In this document: in pieces, positions 17,517 to 26,079 of the stretch
Position numbering within the stretch: the first letter of the stretch is position 1
How the letters are laid out: each line of letters opens with the position of its first letter
NCBI RefSeq assembly: GCF_013408145.1
Contig: NZ_JACBZI010000001.1
Coordinates: 1,178,001 to 1,242,000, forward strand
Origin: Nocardioides marinus
Lineage (GTDB): Bacteria > Actinomycetota > Actinomycetes > Propionibacteriales > Nocardioidaceae
Direction of reading: 5' to 3'
DNA length: 64,000 bases
Position numbers and translations under genes: made by a program
Notes under the pieces: model-generated
What the model was told of the DNA's origin: nothing
Seen by the model: only the letters and a program-made list of their open reading frames with translations
Databases searched by the model: none

Positions 17517-19322
17517 ATGACCGCTCCCGAGACTCCTGACACCGCCCGCACCTTCACCACCATCGGTGTCGTGGGCCTCGGCACCATGGGTGCCGGCATC
17601 GCCGAGGTCTTCGCCCGTCACGGCTACGCCGTGGTCGGTGTGGAGAAGGACGACGAGGGCGTGGCCCGTGGTCGTCGCCACCTCGAGGCCTCCACCGGCC
17701 GCGCCGTCGCGCGCGAGAAGCTGACCCAGTCCGAGGCGGACGAGCTGCTGGGCCGGATCACCTTCTCCACCAGCCTGAAGGACCTCGCCGAGGCCGACCT
17801 GGTCGTCGAGGCCGTGGTGGAGTCGATGGAGGCGAAGGTGGCGATCTTCCGCGACCTCGACGCCATCGTCGCCGCCGACGCGATCCTGGCCACCAACACC
17901 TCCTCACTCTCCGTCACCGAGCTGTCCACCGCGACCTCGGCCCCGGGCCGGGTCGTCGGCATCCACTTCTTCAACCCCGCACCGGTGCAGCGCCTCGTGG
18001 AGGTCGTGCGCACCGTGGTGACCGAGCCCGGCGTCCTCGACGACGTCCAGGCGCTGCTCGGCTCGCTGGGCAAGAGCCCGGTCGTGTGCGGCGACAAGGC
18101 CGGCTTCATCGCCAACACCCTGCTCTTCGGCTACCTCAACCACGCGGCCTCGATGTTCGAGCAGCGATACGCCTCGCGCGAGGACATCGACGCCGCGATG
18201 CGCTTCGGCTGCGGCTACCCCATGGGGCCGCTGGCGCTGCTGGACCTCATCGGTCTCGACACCGCCTACGAGATCCTCGAGACGATGTACCGCCAGGGAC
18301 GCGACCGACTGCACGCCCCGACGCCGATCCTGAAGCAGATGGTCACCGCGGGCCTGCTGGGTCGCAAGACCGGGCGCGGCTTCTACACCTACGAGCAGCC
18401 GGACTCCCCGGTCGTGGTCGACGACGCGGCGACCCCGAGCGCGGATGCCGCCCCGGCCCTGCGTCACGACATCTCCCAGGTCGGTGTCGTGGGCACCGGG
18501 ACCATGGCGTCGGGCATCGTCGAGGTCTTCGCCAAGGCCGGCTACGACGTGCTCTACGTCGGTCGCTCGGCGGAGAAGGTCGAGGGCGTGCGCGCCATGA
18601 TCACCAAGAACTTCGACAAGCAGATCCAGCGCGGCCGCGCCACCGAGGAGCAGAAGACCGACGTGCTCGGCCGGGTCACCGGCACGACCTCGCTGGACGA
18701 CCTGGGCACGGTCGACCTCGTGGTCGAGGCCATCGCCGAGGACCTGGCGATCAAGACCACGCTCTTCGAGAACCTCGACGAGATCTGCAAGCCGGGCGCG
18801 ATCCTCGCCACCACCACCTCCTCGCTGCCCATCATCGCCATGGCCAAGGTGACCTCGCGGCCGCAGGACGTCATCGGCATGCACTTCTTCAACCCGGCGA
18901 CGGTCATGAAGCTGGTCGAGGTGGTCTCGACGGTCTCCACCGACGACGCGGTCACCGAGACCGTCCGGGCGCTGTGCGCCAAGGTCGGCAAGGTCGCGGT
19001 CTCCTGCACCGACCGCGCCGGGTTCATCGTCAACGCGCTGCTGTTCCCCTACCTCAACGATGCGGTGAAGATGCTGGAGGCGCACTACGCCAGCGCCGAC
19101 GACATCGACACCGCGATGAAGCAGGGCTGCGCGCTGCCGATGGGACCCTTCGAGCTGCTAGACGTGGTCGGCAACGACGTGTCGCTGGCGATCCAGCGCG
19201 AGCTCTACCTGGAGTTCCGCGAGCCGGGCTTCGCGCCGGCGCCGCTGCTCGAGCACCTGGTCACCGCCGGGTACCTCGGTCGCAAGACCAAGCGCGGGTT
19301 CCGCGACTACAGCGCTCGCTGA
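17517..19322 (+). CDS. Tandem-fused 3-hydroxyacyl-CoA (3-hydroxybutyryl-CoA) dehydrogenase
   Basis: NAD(P)-dependent oxidoreductase interconverting 3-hydroxyacyl-CoA and 3-oxoacyl-CoA. The 601-residue protein is two complete copies head to tail, each a Rossmann domain plus a C-terminal helical domain. Copy 1 begins VVGLGTMGAGIAEVF near residue 18 and copy 2 VVGTGTMASGIVEVF near residue 322. Both retain the catalytic-His segment HFFNPA and the LVEVV glutamate, so both halves look active. I took the ATG at 17517, 7 bases after CATGAT; ATGs at 17505 and 17508 are alternatives. It fits the acetoacetyl-CoA to crotonyl-CoA branch feeding Ccr. Confidence 0.9.
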   Translation: MTAPETPDTARTFTTIGVVGLGTMGAGIAEVFARHGYAVVGVEKDDEGVARGRRHLEASTGRAVAREKLTQSEADELLGRITFSTSLKDLAEADLVVEAVVESMEAKVAIFRDLDAIVAADAILATNTSSLSVTELSTATSAPGRVVGIHFFNPAPVQRLVEVVRTVVTEPGVLDDVQALLGSLGKSPVVCGDKAGFIANTLLFGYLNHAASMFEQRYASREDIDAAMRFGCGYPMGPLALLDLIGLDTAYEILETMYRQGRDRLHAPTPILKQMVTAGLLGRKTGRGFYTYEQPDSPVVVDDAATPSADAAPALRHDISQVGVVGTGTMASGIVEVFAKAGYDVLYVGRSAEKVEGVRAMITKNFDKQIQRGRATEEQKTDVLGRVTGTTSLDDLGTVDLVVEAIAEDLAIKTTLFENLDEICKPGAILATTTSSLPIIAMAKVTSRPQDVIGMHFFNPATVMKLVEVVSTVSTDDAVTETVRALCAKVGKVAVSCTDRAGFIVNALLFPYLNDAVKMLEAHYASADDIDTAMKQGCALPMGPFELLDVVGNDVSLAIQRELYLEFREPGFAPAPLLEHLVTAGYLGRKTKRGFRDYSAR

Positions 19323-19340
19323 CCCCTCGAGTCCACGCAG

Positions 19341-19370
19341 CCGGCCCCTGCGACCGCAGGCGGGGGCCGG
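19341..19370. terminator. Bidirectional terminator candidate
   Basis: CCGGCCCC (19341-19348) pairs with GGGGCCGG (19363-19370), with an inner TGCG/CGCA stem in the loop. It lies between the convergent dehydrogenase and response-regulator genes and could terminate both. Confidence 0.6.
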
Positions 19371-19388
19371 TCGCCCTCCTGGCCGGGC

Positions 19389-19766
19389 TCAGGCGGGGGC
19401 GCGTCCCGCGGAGGCCAGCAGCTCCTCCACGGCTCCGATGAGGACGGCTGAGGAGAAGGGCTTCGACACGACCTTGTCGATGCCCGCCGCGAGGGCCTGG
19501 GCGTGATCGGGCAGGGCCGTGACCATGAGCAGGGGCAACGAGGTCAGGCCGAGCTCGCCGCGGACCGCTGCGGCCAGGCCGAGCCCGTCGAGGTGGGGCA
19601 TGTTCCAGTCGAGCACCACGAGGTCGGGGGTCGAGGCGCGGACCCGCTCCAGGGCGGCGCGACCGTCACCCGCGGTGACCACCTCGTGCCCATGCTTGCG
19701 CAGGAACAGCGTCATGAGCAGTGACAGGTCGGGGTCGTCGTCGACGACGAGGATCTGCTTCGGCAC
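19389..19766 (-). CDS. Single-domain response regulator (receiver only)
   Basis: CheY-like receiver domain of 125 residues with no output domain. The acidic pocket is the DDD triplet in ILVVDDDPD (residues 9-11), the phospho-acceptor is Asp53 in LVVLDWNMPHLDG, and the conserved Lys is in VVSKPFS near residue 101. I set the start at the GTG at 19766 because CAGGAG lies just upstream on the minus strand; the longer frame to 19856 crosses low-complexity sequence. Its kinase is not adjacent. It may act by protein contact or in a phosphorelay. Confidence 0.88.
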   Translation of the reverse strand: MPKQILVVDDDPDLSLLMTLFLRKHGHEVVTAGDGRAALERVRASTPDLVVLDWNMPHLDGLGLAAAVRGELGLTSLPLLMVTALPDHAQALAAGIDKVVSKPFSSAVLIGAVEELLASAGRAPA

Positions 19767-19861
19767 GGTGCTCCTGGTGGGGGTCGGGGAGTCTGGCGCC
19801 CGAGGGTCCAGGGTGACACAGCGCCGGTGATCGCGTGCCGGAACCCGGTGGGGCATGACGA

Positions 19862-19891
19862 AGGTCCCGTCCCGCGGACGGGACGGGACCT
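19862..19891 (-). terminator. Strong stem-loop terminator after the subtilase gene
   Basis: AGGTCCCGTCCCG (19862-19874) and its perfect reverse complement (19879-19891) form a 13-bp stem with the tetraloop CGGA. It lies 30 bases beyond the subtilase stop on the minus strand and upstream of the response-regulator promoter, so it separates the two units. Confidence 0.8.
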
Positions 19892-19920
19892 CCGAGGACC
19901 TCCCGGTCCGGTGCCGTGCC

Positions 19921-21798
19921 TCAGCGGCGCCGCAGCTGCGAGGCCGACACGAAGACCACCCGACCGTTGATCGAGTCGCTGTCGAGCGTGTCGGGGTCGG
20001 AGACGTAGTAGCCGCCGAGCTCGAGGGTGTAGTCGCCCGGGGCGACGCCCTCCAGGAGCACCGACCCGGTGCCGTGGCTGAAGAGCAGGTCGGTGCTGGT
20101 GGAGCCGACCTCCGTCCCGTCCGCTGCCACCAGGGTCGCCGTCACCTCGGCGAGGTTCGCTGCGGTGCCGGGCGTCGGGTAGACGACCGCGAGCTTCACG
20201 GCATCGGTGCCCCTGGTGACCGTCAGGTCGTGGGTGTCGAAGAACGGCAGCGGGTCGACCGCGATCGGCAGGGCGTCGGACTGCCACTGGTCGGTGCGGG
20301 TGACCTTCCAGGGGTCCTGGCGGGCCAGGCGACGGTCGGCCTTGCGCATCGCCTTGGCGATCCTCTTCGTCAGGGCCTTCCCGGAGCGGCCCTTGACCAG
20401 CGTCACGGCGCGGTCGAGGTTCACGTGGCCGTAGCCGACCTGGTAGGAGCGCAGCGTCGTCCCGTCCTCGGTGCGCACCGGGCTGGCGGTGGCCTTCATG
20501 GCCTGCTGCACCTGGGCCGGCGTGAGCCGGGGGTTGGCCTGGAGCAGCACGGCGGCCGCGCCGGCGATGTGGGGCGAGGACATCGAGGTGCCCGACGCGG
20601 AGGTGTTCCCGTGGTCGGGGCACGGGCCGATGACGGTCCCGGTGCTGTCACAGGAGGAGGAGATCGAGACCCCGGGGGCCATGATGTCGGGCTCGGTCAG
20701 CCCGACCCGGTCGCCGCGGTGGACGGTGTGCCCGTCCGCCCCGATCGCGACGGCCCGCCCGTTGTCGAACTCCAGGCCGTTGGAGGAGAAGCTCCCGCGC
20801 TGCCGGGATAGGTCGCCGGCGGCGACCGAGATGACCCACGGTGCCTGGTTGAACGGGCTCACGCTGGCCTCGGCGTCCCCCGAGCCGGAGTTGCCGGCCG
20901 AGAACACGACGGTGACGCCGCGGTCGCTGACGGCCTTGGTGGCCACGTTGACCGGGTCCTGCGGGTCGTACTGCCGGAAGCTGTTTCCCCAGGAGTTGTT
21001 GATGACGTCGATGCCCAGCAGGTCCGGCTGGTCGAGGATGTAGTCGTAGGCCGTGACCACGGCGGTCGTGGTGATCACCGCGCCGATGGCGAAGCAGGCG
21101 AGCTCGGCGTCGGGCGCGACGCCGAGGTGGTCGGGGCTGCTGGTGCCGTCGGCTGCGACGATCCCCGCCACGTGCGTGCCGTGGCCCGACCCGAGGTCGG
21201 TGTTGGAGTAGGGCGTGTCCCCCATCGGGACCGGCAGCACCGGGCTGGTGCCGGCGTTGGCGTACTCCGGGCTGAGCAGCACCACGTTGTGCACGATGTG
21301 GTCGGCGAGGTCGGGGTGGGTGCCGTCGCAGCCGGAGTCGATGACACCGACCGTGACGCCCTCGCCGGTGAGCCCCTTGCTCCTCAGCTTCCTGGCGGCG
21401 GCGGGGGAGGAGGACATGACGTCGGAGGAGGCGGTGTCGGCGTAGGAGAGGACCTCGTCGGCGCGCACGTCCAGGCCCAGGCCCTCGGGCACGATCCGCG
21501 CCAGCGTCGCGGCCGGTCCGTGGACCACGGCCATCGGCAGGGCGTCCAGGCCGCGCACGCTCAGGCCGAGCCCCCGCAGGGAGCGCAGCTGCGCGGTCGT
21601 GGGCACGTCGGCGAAACGGACGATCGCGCGGCCCGTGGGGGAGGCGAGGGCCTCGGCGGCGGTGGCGACGGGCGTCGCTGCCCGGGCTGCGGTCTGGGGG
21701 ACAGTCGCGGTCGCGGGCGCCAGGGTGGCGGCGCCGGCCAGGGCGAGCGGGGCCAGGCCGGCGCAGGTGAGCGTGGCGAGGCGGCGGAGGCGGGACAT
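19921..21798 (-). CDS. Secreted S8 family (subtilisin-like) serine peptidase
   Basis: An exported subtilase of 625 residues. A signal peptide (RLRRLATLTCAGLAPLALAG region, residues 1-30) is followed by an inhibitor-like propeptide to about residue 140. The catalytic triad is plain: Asp in VIDSGCDGTHPD, His in GHGTHVAG, Ser in GTSMSSPH, with the oxyanion Asn in VFSAGNSG. The last 120 residues form a beta-rich C-terminal domain (DLTVTRGTDAVKLAVVYPTPG region) resembling a pre-peptidase or P-like module. It is preceded by an ECF-like promoter that recurs before the M36 peptidase at 44669 and followed by a strong terminator. Confidence 0.95.
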   Translation of the reverse strand: MSRLRRLATLTCAGLAPLALAGAATLAPATATVPQTAARAATPVATAAEALASPTGRAIVRFADVPTTAQLRSLRGLGLSVRGLDALPMAVVHGPAATLARIVPEGLGLDVRADEVLSYADTASSDVMSSSPAAARKLRSKGLTGEGVTVGVIDSGCDGTHPDLADHIVHNVVLLSPEYANAGTSPVLPVPMGDTPYSNTDLGSGHGTHVAGIVAADGTSSPDHLGVAPDAELACFAIGAVITTTAVVTAYDYILDQPDLLGIDVINNSWGNSFRQYDPQDPVNVATKAVSDRGVTVVFSAGNSGSGDAEASVSPFNQAPWVISVAAGDLSRQRGSFSSNGLEFDNGRAVAIGADGHTVHRGDRVGLTEPDIMAPGVSISSSCDSTGTVIGPCPDHGNTSASGTSMSSPHIAGAAAVLLQANPRLTPAQVQQAMKATASPVRTEDGTTLRSYQVGYGHVNLDRAVTLVKGRSGKALTKRIAKAMRKADRRLARQDPWKVTRTDQWQSDALPIAVDPLPFFDTHDLTVTRGTDAVKLAVVYPTPGTAANLAEVTATLVAADGTEVGSTSTDLLFSHGTGSVLLEGVAPGDYTLELGGYYVSDPDTLDSDSINGRVVFVSASQLRRR

Positions 21799-21828
21799 CA
21801 GGGCCTTTCGGGTCGGGAACTGCCCTGC

Positions 21829-21855
21829 TCAACGCGCCCGACGCCTCGGCGGTTA
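21829..21855 (-). promoter_or_regulatory. ECF-sigma-like promoter of the subtilase gene
   Basis: On the minus strand TAACC (21855-21851) and CGTTGA (21834-21829) are separated by 16 bases, and CGTTGA continues into GCAGG. The M36 peptidase gene has the same TAACC...CGTTGAGCAGG with a 15-base spacer. The layout resembles promoters read by extracytoplasmic-function sigma factors (AACC-type -35, CGTT-type -10). The -35 part overlaps the stop codon of the CGNR gene. Confidence 0.5.
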
Positions 21856-22392
21856 CGCCTCCCCGGCCTGTCGTGCCCGGTAGGCGGCGACGGCGTTGCG
21901 GTTGCCGCAGGTGGTCGAGCAGAACCGCTTGGAGCGGTTGCGGGAGAGGTCCAGGACGATGCCGTCGCAGTCCTGGTCCTCGCAGACCCCCAGGCGCGAC
22001 ATCTCGTCGGTGCGGATGACGTCGACCATCGCCATCGCCGTCTCCACAGTGATGCGTGTCGCGAGGGGGGCATCGGGAGGACAAGCGTGGATGTGCCAGT
22101 CGTAGGGGTCGTGGCGCACCAGCTGGGGGACCGCACCGGCCTCGGCCAGCATGTGGTTCACGATCTCGACCGCGTCCTCCCGGCTGGCGGTGAAGAGCTC
22201 GCGGAAGCGAGGACGCAGCGCGCGCACCTCCTCCAGCTCGGTCCGGGTGCGCTCGTGCCGACCGGTGTACTCGAAGCCGGAGTAGTAGGCGTCGAGGTCG
22301 GCCACGGTGGCCAGGGTGTCGGGGCCGGCCGTGGTGTTGGTGAGCTCGACGGCTGCCTGCAGGGACATCTCGGTGTCATGGGCGAAAACCAC
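21853..22392 (-). CDS. CGNR zinc-finger protein, putative transcriptional regulator
   Basis: A 179-residue protein with the ABATE/CGNR architecture: an N-terminal alpha-helical domain beginning VFAHDTEMSLQAAVELTNT and a C-terminal treble-clef-like zinc finger CEDQDCDGIVLDLSRNRSKRFCSTTCGNRNAVAAYR, of which the four cysteines and the CGNR tetrapeptide near residue 162 are diagnostic. These are presumed stress-related DNA-binding regulators in actinobacteria. The start is the GTG at 22392, only 38 bases from the divergent EamA start, so the regulator probably controls that carrier from shared promoter DNA. Confidence 0.9.
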   Translation of the reverse strand: MVFAHDTEMSLQAAVELTNTTAGPDTLATVADLDAYYSGFEYTGRHERTRTELEEVRALRPRFRELFTASREDAVEIVNHMLAEAGAVPQLVRHDPYDWHIHACPPDAPLATRITVETAMAMVDVIRTDEMSRLGVCEDQDCDGIVLDLSRNRSKRFCSTTCGNRNAVAAYRARQAGEA

Positions 22393-22393
22393 A

Positions 22394-22422
22394 TTGACAC
22401 GTTACTACGACCCCTCTACTGT
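22394..22422 (+). promoter_or_regulatory. Near-consensus sigma-70-type promoter of the EamA gene
   Basis: TTGACA (22394-22399), a 17-base spacer and TACTGT (22417-22422) lie in the 38-bp gap between the divergent CGNR and EamA starts. The ATG at 22431 is 8 bases past the -10, implying a leaderless message. The decamer GACTCATGAC occurs twice, at 22426-22435 and 22442-22451, 16 bases apart, and may be a regulator site. Confidence 0.65.
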
Positions 22423-22430
22423 CATGACTC

Positions 22431-23426
22431 ATGACGACGTTGACTCATGACGCCCCGGTCTCGGGCCACGGTGCGTCCGCCTCGAGGCTCTCGGCGGGGC
22501 TCACCTTCGCGCTGGTCAGCTCGCTGTCCTTCGGGCTCTCTGGCGCGGTCGCCCGTGGCCTGCTCGACACCGGGTGGTCGCCGGGTGCCGCGACACTGGT
22601 CCGCGTCGCCGTCGCGGCGTTGGTCGTGCTGCCGCTGGGCCTGGTCGCCCTGCGCGGCCGCTGGGCGCTGCTGCGGCGCAACGCGACCCTGGTCGTCCTC
22701 TACGGCGTGCTCGCCGTCGCCGGCGCGCAGTTCTGCTACTTCTCCGCCGTGCAGCACATGCAGGTGGCCCCCGCGCTGCTCATCGAGTACACCGCGCCCG
22801 CCGCCGTCGTGCTGTGGCTGTGGCTGCGCCACGGCCAGCGCCCCGGCCCCGTCACGCTGGTCGGGGCGGCGGTGGCGGCCGCGGGCCTCGTGCTCGTGCT
22901 CGACGTCGTCTCGGGAGCCGAGCTGAGCGCGGTCGGCGTCGCCTGGGCGCTGGGTGCCATGGTCGGGGCCACGGCGTACTTCCTCATCTCCGCCGACGAG
23001 GGCAACGGGCTGCCCCCGCTCACGCTCGCGGCCGGGGGCCTGGTGGTCGGCGCGACCTCGCTGGGCCTGCTGGGCCTCACCGGCCTGCTGCCGATGCGGG
23101 CGGCCACCACGGAGGTGACCTACGCCGGCCCCGCGGGTACGACGGTGGCCTGGTGGGTCCCCGTGCTCGTGCTCGGCCTGGTGACCGCCGGCGTCGCCTA
23201 CACCTCCGGGATCGCGGCCGGCCGGCGCCTCGGCTCGCGACTGGCGTCGTTCGTGGCACTCACCGAGGTGCTGGCGGCGGTGGTGGCCGCGTGGCTGCTC
23301 CTCGGTGAGCTGCCGCGCGCGATCCAGCTGCTCGGTGGCGTGCTGGTGCTCGCCGGCGTGGTCGGGGTCAAGCTGGGCGAGGGGCGTCCGGCCCGACTGG
23401 CCGAGCGACCCGAGCCCGTGCTGTGA
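22431..23426 (+). CDS. EamA family (DMT superfamily) transporter
   Basis: Ten-helix drug/metabolite-type exporter of 331 residues made of two EamA repeats (about residues 15-155 and 165-310). Each repeat opens with a helix followed by an acidic or basic loop; conserved features include SFGLSGAVARGLLDTGW near residue 30, FSAVQHMQVAPALLIEYTAPA near residue 105 and YTSGIAAGRRLGSRLASFVALTEVLAAVVAAWLLLGE, whose core LTEVL...AWLLLGE near residue 280 is the repeat-2 signature. Substrate is unknown. Divergent from the CGNR regulator with overlapping promoter elements. Confidence 0.88.
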   Translation: MTTLTHDAPVSGHGASASRLSAGLTFALVSSLSFGLSGAVARGLLDTGWSPGAATLVRVAVAALVVLPLGLVALRGRWALLRRNATLVVLYGVLAVAGAQFCYFSAVQHMQVAPALLIEYTAPAAVVLWLWLRHGQRPGPVTLVGAAVAAAGLVLVLDVVSGAELSAVGVAWALGAMVGATAYFLISADEGNGLPPLTLAAGGLVVGATSLGLLGLTGLLPMRAATTEVTYAGPAGTTVAWWVPVLVLGLVTAGVAYTSGIAAGRRLGSRLASFVALTEVLAAVVAAWLLLGELPRAIQLLGGVLVLAGVVGVKLGEGRPARLAERPEPVL

Positions 23427-23436
23427 GCAGCGACGG

Positions 23437-24648
23437 CTAGGAGACGTCCTGGCGTCGCACGTAGACCTCGCGCAGCAGCATCAGGATGCCGGCCGCGGTG
23501 GGGATCGCCAGCAGTGCGCCGACGACGCCGAGCAGCGCCGCGCCGACGAGTGCTGCGATCACGATGACGGCGCCGGGCAGGTCCACCGACCGGGACATGA
23601 CGCGCGGGTAGATCAGGTAGTTCTCGACCTGCTGGTAGACCACGTAGAAGATGATGCACGCGATGCCGGTGCGCACGTCGGTGGCGAAGCCGATCGCCGT
23701 CACCACGACGGCGCCCAGGGTGGCGCCGATCATCGGGATCACGCCCAGCAGCGCCACCACGGTGGCCAGCGCCACGGCGTACTCACCGAGGCCGATGACG
23801 AAGAGGAAGACCAGCGAGGAGACGCCCGAGACCAGTGCCACGATGAAGGCGCCGGAGACGTAGCCGCCGACGCTGGCCAGGATCCGGTCGCCGAGGCGGC
23901 TGACGCGGTCGCGGCGCGAGGCGGGGGCCAGGCGGTAGAGGGCGCCCTTGGTGGTCTCCATCGACGCCAGGAAGTACAGCGTGAGGACCAGCACGATGAA
24001 GGCGTTGAAGACCGCGCCGAGCAGGGCGAGGCCGAAGCCGAGGACCCCGCCGAAGAGGCCGGAGAGGAAGTCGCCGTTGCTCACGTAGTCCCGGGCGCGG
24101 TCGAGGATCTGGTAGTCCTCGTTGAGGGCTCGGACCCGCTCGTTGCGCTGCAGCTGGTCGAACCAGCCCGGGGCGTTGTCGGTGATGGCGCGGACCTGGT
24201 CGGCGATGACGGGGACGATGGCGACCACGAAGAGCGTGAGGGCGCCCAGCGCCGCGACGATCACCGTCAGCACCGCCCAGCCGCGCCGCAGGCCGTGACG
24301 CTCCAGGAACAGCACGGCCGGGTGCAGCCCGGCGGCGAGGAAGAGCGAGACGACGATCAGCAGCAGCGTGGAGCCGATCGCCAGGATCGTCGTGCCCAGC
24401 CACCACGCGGTCAGGGCGCCGAGGCCGCCGAAGAAACCGAGGTAGAACGGGGCGCGACGGTCCAGCGGGGGACCGGGCGTGCCCAGGTGCTCCGGGCCGC
24501 CGACCAGGCCGACGTGGGAGTCGCCCTCGACGGCCTCCTCCTCGTGCTGCTCGACCATCGCCACGGTGTCCCGGGTGTCCGGGGTGTCACGGGGGTCCTG
24601 CGGCCCGCCGGGCTGCTCGTCCTCGGGCCCGCCCGGCTCGGTCGTCAC
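23437..24648 (-). CDS. AI-2E family transporter (PerM/UPF0118)
   Basis: A 403-residue membrane protein of the AI-2E/PerM family, whose members include exporters of autoinducer-2 and Na+(Li+)/H+ antiporters. A disordered acidic N terminus (about 70 residues) precedes some eight helices. Family features are the amphipathic central region RAITDNAPGWFDQLQRN, the YFLASMETTKGALYRL segment after the third helix pair, GLGEYAVALATVVALLGVIPMIGATLGA, whose core is IPMIGATLGA near residue 305, and FYVVYQQVENYLIYPRVM near residue 345. The substrate is not predictable. Its GTG start overlaps the stop of the coiled-coil gene by 4 bases (GTGA), so the two are coupled. Confidence 0.88.
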   Translation of the reverse strand: MTTEPGGPEDEQPGGPQDPRDTPDTRDTVAMVEQHEEEAVEGDSHVGLVGGPEHLGTPGPPLDRRAPFYLGFFGGLGALTAWWLGTTILAIGSTLLLIVVSLFLAAGLHPAVLFLERHGLRRGWAVLTVIVAALGALTLFVVAIVPVIADQVRAITDNAPGWFDQLQRNERVRALNEDYQILDRARDYVSNGDFLSGLFGGVLGFGLALLGAVFNAFIVLVLTLYFLASMETTKGALYRLAPASRRDRVSRLGDRILASVGGYVSGAFIVALVSGVSSLVFLFVIGLGEYAVALATVVALLGVIPMIGATLGAVVVTAIGFATDVRTGIACIIFYVVYQQVENYLIYPRVMSRSVDLPGAVIVIAALVGAALLGVVGALLAIPTAAGILMLLREVYVRRQDVS

Positions 24649-25874
24649 GACTCGTCGTTCTCCGGCTCGTCGCTCGCAGCCTCCGGCTCGTCCTTGCCGA
24701 AGCCCGAGACGATGTCGGCCAGCGAGGAGAGCTGGGCCGTGATGCCGTCACGCCGCTTCTGCAGGCGCTCCACCTCGGCACGGACCGCGGCCAGCTCCCG
24801 CTCGGCCTCGGCGGTGCCGGTGGAGGAGATCGACTCGGCCTGCTTCTGGGCGGAGGAGACGATCTGCTCGGCCTCGCGCCGGGCACGCTGGAGGAGCGCG
24901 TCGGCCTCGGTCTGCGACTGCTCGCGGTACTGCGTGGCCTGCTGGGTGGCCTGACGGCCGCGCTCCTCGGCGGAGGTGGCGCGCTGCTCGGCCTCGGCGA
25001 CCAGGCGCTGGGTCTCGGCCATCGCGCTCTCGTGGTGCTCGGCGGCCTCGCGGGCCAGCCGCTCCTTCTCGACCGCCAGCGTGCGCCGGGCCTCGGTGAC
25101 CTCGCGGTCCGCGGCGGCGCGGGCCTTCTCGACCTCGCGCTGCGCAGAGGTGCGCATCTCGGTCGCCTCCTGCTGGGCGGCGAGCTTGACCTGGTCGGCC
25201 TCGCGCTGGGCGGAGGCACGGAGGTCCTCGGCCTCGCTGCGCGCCAGCGAGCGCTCCTGCTCGGCGTCGGTGAGCAGGCGGGTGCGGTGCTCCTCGAGCT
25301 CCTGGAGCTGGACCATGCGCATGTCCTCGGCCTCGCGTGCGGCGTCGGCCTTGATGGCCTTCGCGTCACGCTCGGCCTGGTTGAGGATCTCGTCGGCGTC
25401 GCGGCGAGCGGCGGCGCGCACGTCGGCGGCCTCCTCCTCGGCCAGTCGGAGCATCGCGCTCGCGCGACCGCCCAGGCCGGCGTACGACGGGCGCTCCATC
25501 TCCGCGACCTCGGTGCGCACGCGCTCCAGCTCGGCCTCGAGCTCGAGGACGCGGGTCTCGGACTCGGTGAGGCTCTGCGCCAGGCCGGTCTTCTCGCCCA
25601 GCAGCTGGCGCACCCGGCTGTCGACGGCGGACGGGTCGTAGCCGCCGCGACGGACCACCGGGAAGCCGCCGGGGGCGGCGCCACCGGTCGCGGGGGCACT
25701 GGTGGGCCGCGTCGCCGGGGGAACGACGGGGCGCTGGGCGCCGCCGGAGCCCCCGGCCGGGACCTGGGGGGCCTCCTGGCCGCCTCGGGAGGCGACCGGG
25801 ATCACCTGGGTCTTGTCGTCAGGAGAGCCCTTGCCGGACTGCTCGTCGAAGATGGACAGGCCCTGGTCGGTCAT
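24645..25874 (-). CDS. DivIVA/Scy-like coiled-coil protein
   Basis: A 409-residue protein. The first 80 residues are Pro/Gly/Ala-rich and unstructured. A short conserved block GGYDPSAVDSRVRQLLGEKTGLAQSL (key residues YDPSAVD) follows, and then more than 250 residues of Ala/Glu/Arg-rich heptad coiled coil with hendecad-like EAEDLRASAQREA repeats, ending in an acidic tail. This architecture matches polar-growth scaffold proteins of the DivIVA/Scy/FilP group, often misnamed cellulose-binding proteins. The ATG at 25874 is 7 bases after TAGGTT, hence probably leaderless. Coupled to the AI-2E gene. Confidence 0.85.
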   Translation of the reverse strand: MTDQGLSIFDEQSGKGSPDDKTQVIPVASRGGQEAPQVPAGGSGGAQRPVVPPATRPTSAPATGGAAPGGFPVVRRGGYDPSAVDSRVRQLLGEKTGLAQSLTESETRVLELEAELERVRTEVAEMERPSYAGLGGRASAMLRLAEEEAADVRAAARRDADEILNQAERDAKAIKADAAREAEDMRMVQLQELEEHRTRLLTDAEQERSLARSEAEDLRASAQREADQVKLAAQQEATEMRTSAQREVEKARAAADREVTEARRTLAVEKERLAREAAEHHESAMAETQRLVAEAEQRATSAEERGRQATQQATQYREQSQTEADALLQRARREAEQIVSSAQKQAESISSTGTAEAERELAAVRAEVERLQKRRDGITAQLSSLADIVSGFGKDEPEAASDEPENDES

Positions 25875-26002
25875 GCGGCACAACCTACTTCCAGTCGTGG
25901 GAGGTCGACGTGTGCCCCCATTGTCGAGCATGGGTCGGTCCAGTCCCACCCGTGGGCACCTGAATTCTTGCCCAGTTTCCGCCAGGTCTCCGCGCCCGGA
26001 CG

Positions 26003-26041
26003 CCGCGAGGGCCGCCGGTGGTCGACCGACGGCCCTCGCGG
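26003..26041 (-). terminator. Stem-loop terminator after ccr
   Basis: CCGCGAGGGCCG (26003-26014) and CGGCCCTCGCGG (26030-26041) are perfect 12-base complements around a 15-base loop. On the minus strand this is 38 bases past the ccr stop. The rest of the 205-bp gap to 25874 holds the promoter of the coiled-coil gene and nothing else I recognise. Confidence 0.75.
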
Positions 26042-26079
26042 GGTGGTGCAGGTGCCGGGCCCGTCGGCCCGGCGCGGGA

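Noticed and set aside
19863..19890. DosR-like box in the GGGACGGGACC repeat
   Set aside because: The half-sites are direct, and the whole forms a 13-bp hairpin right after the subtilase gene; it is a terminator.
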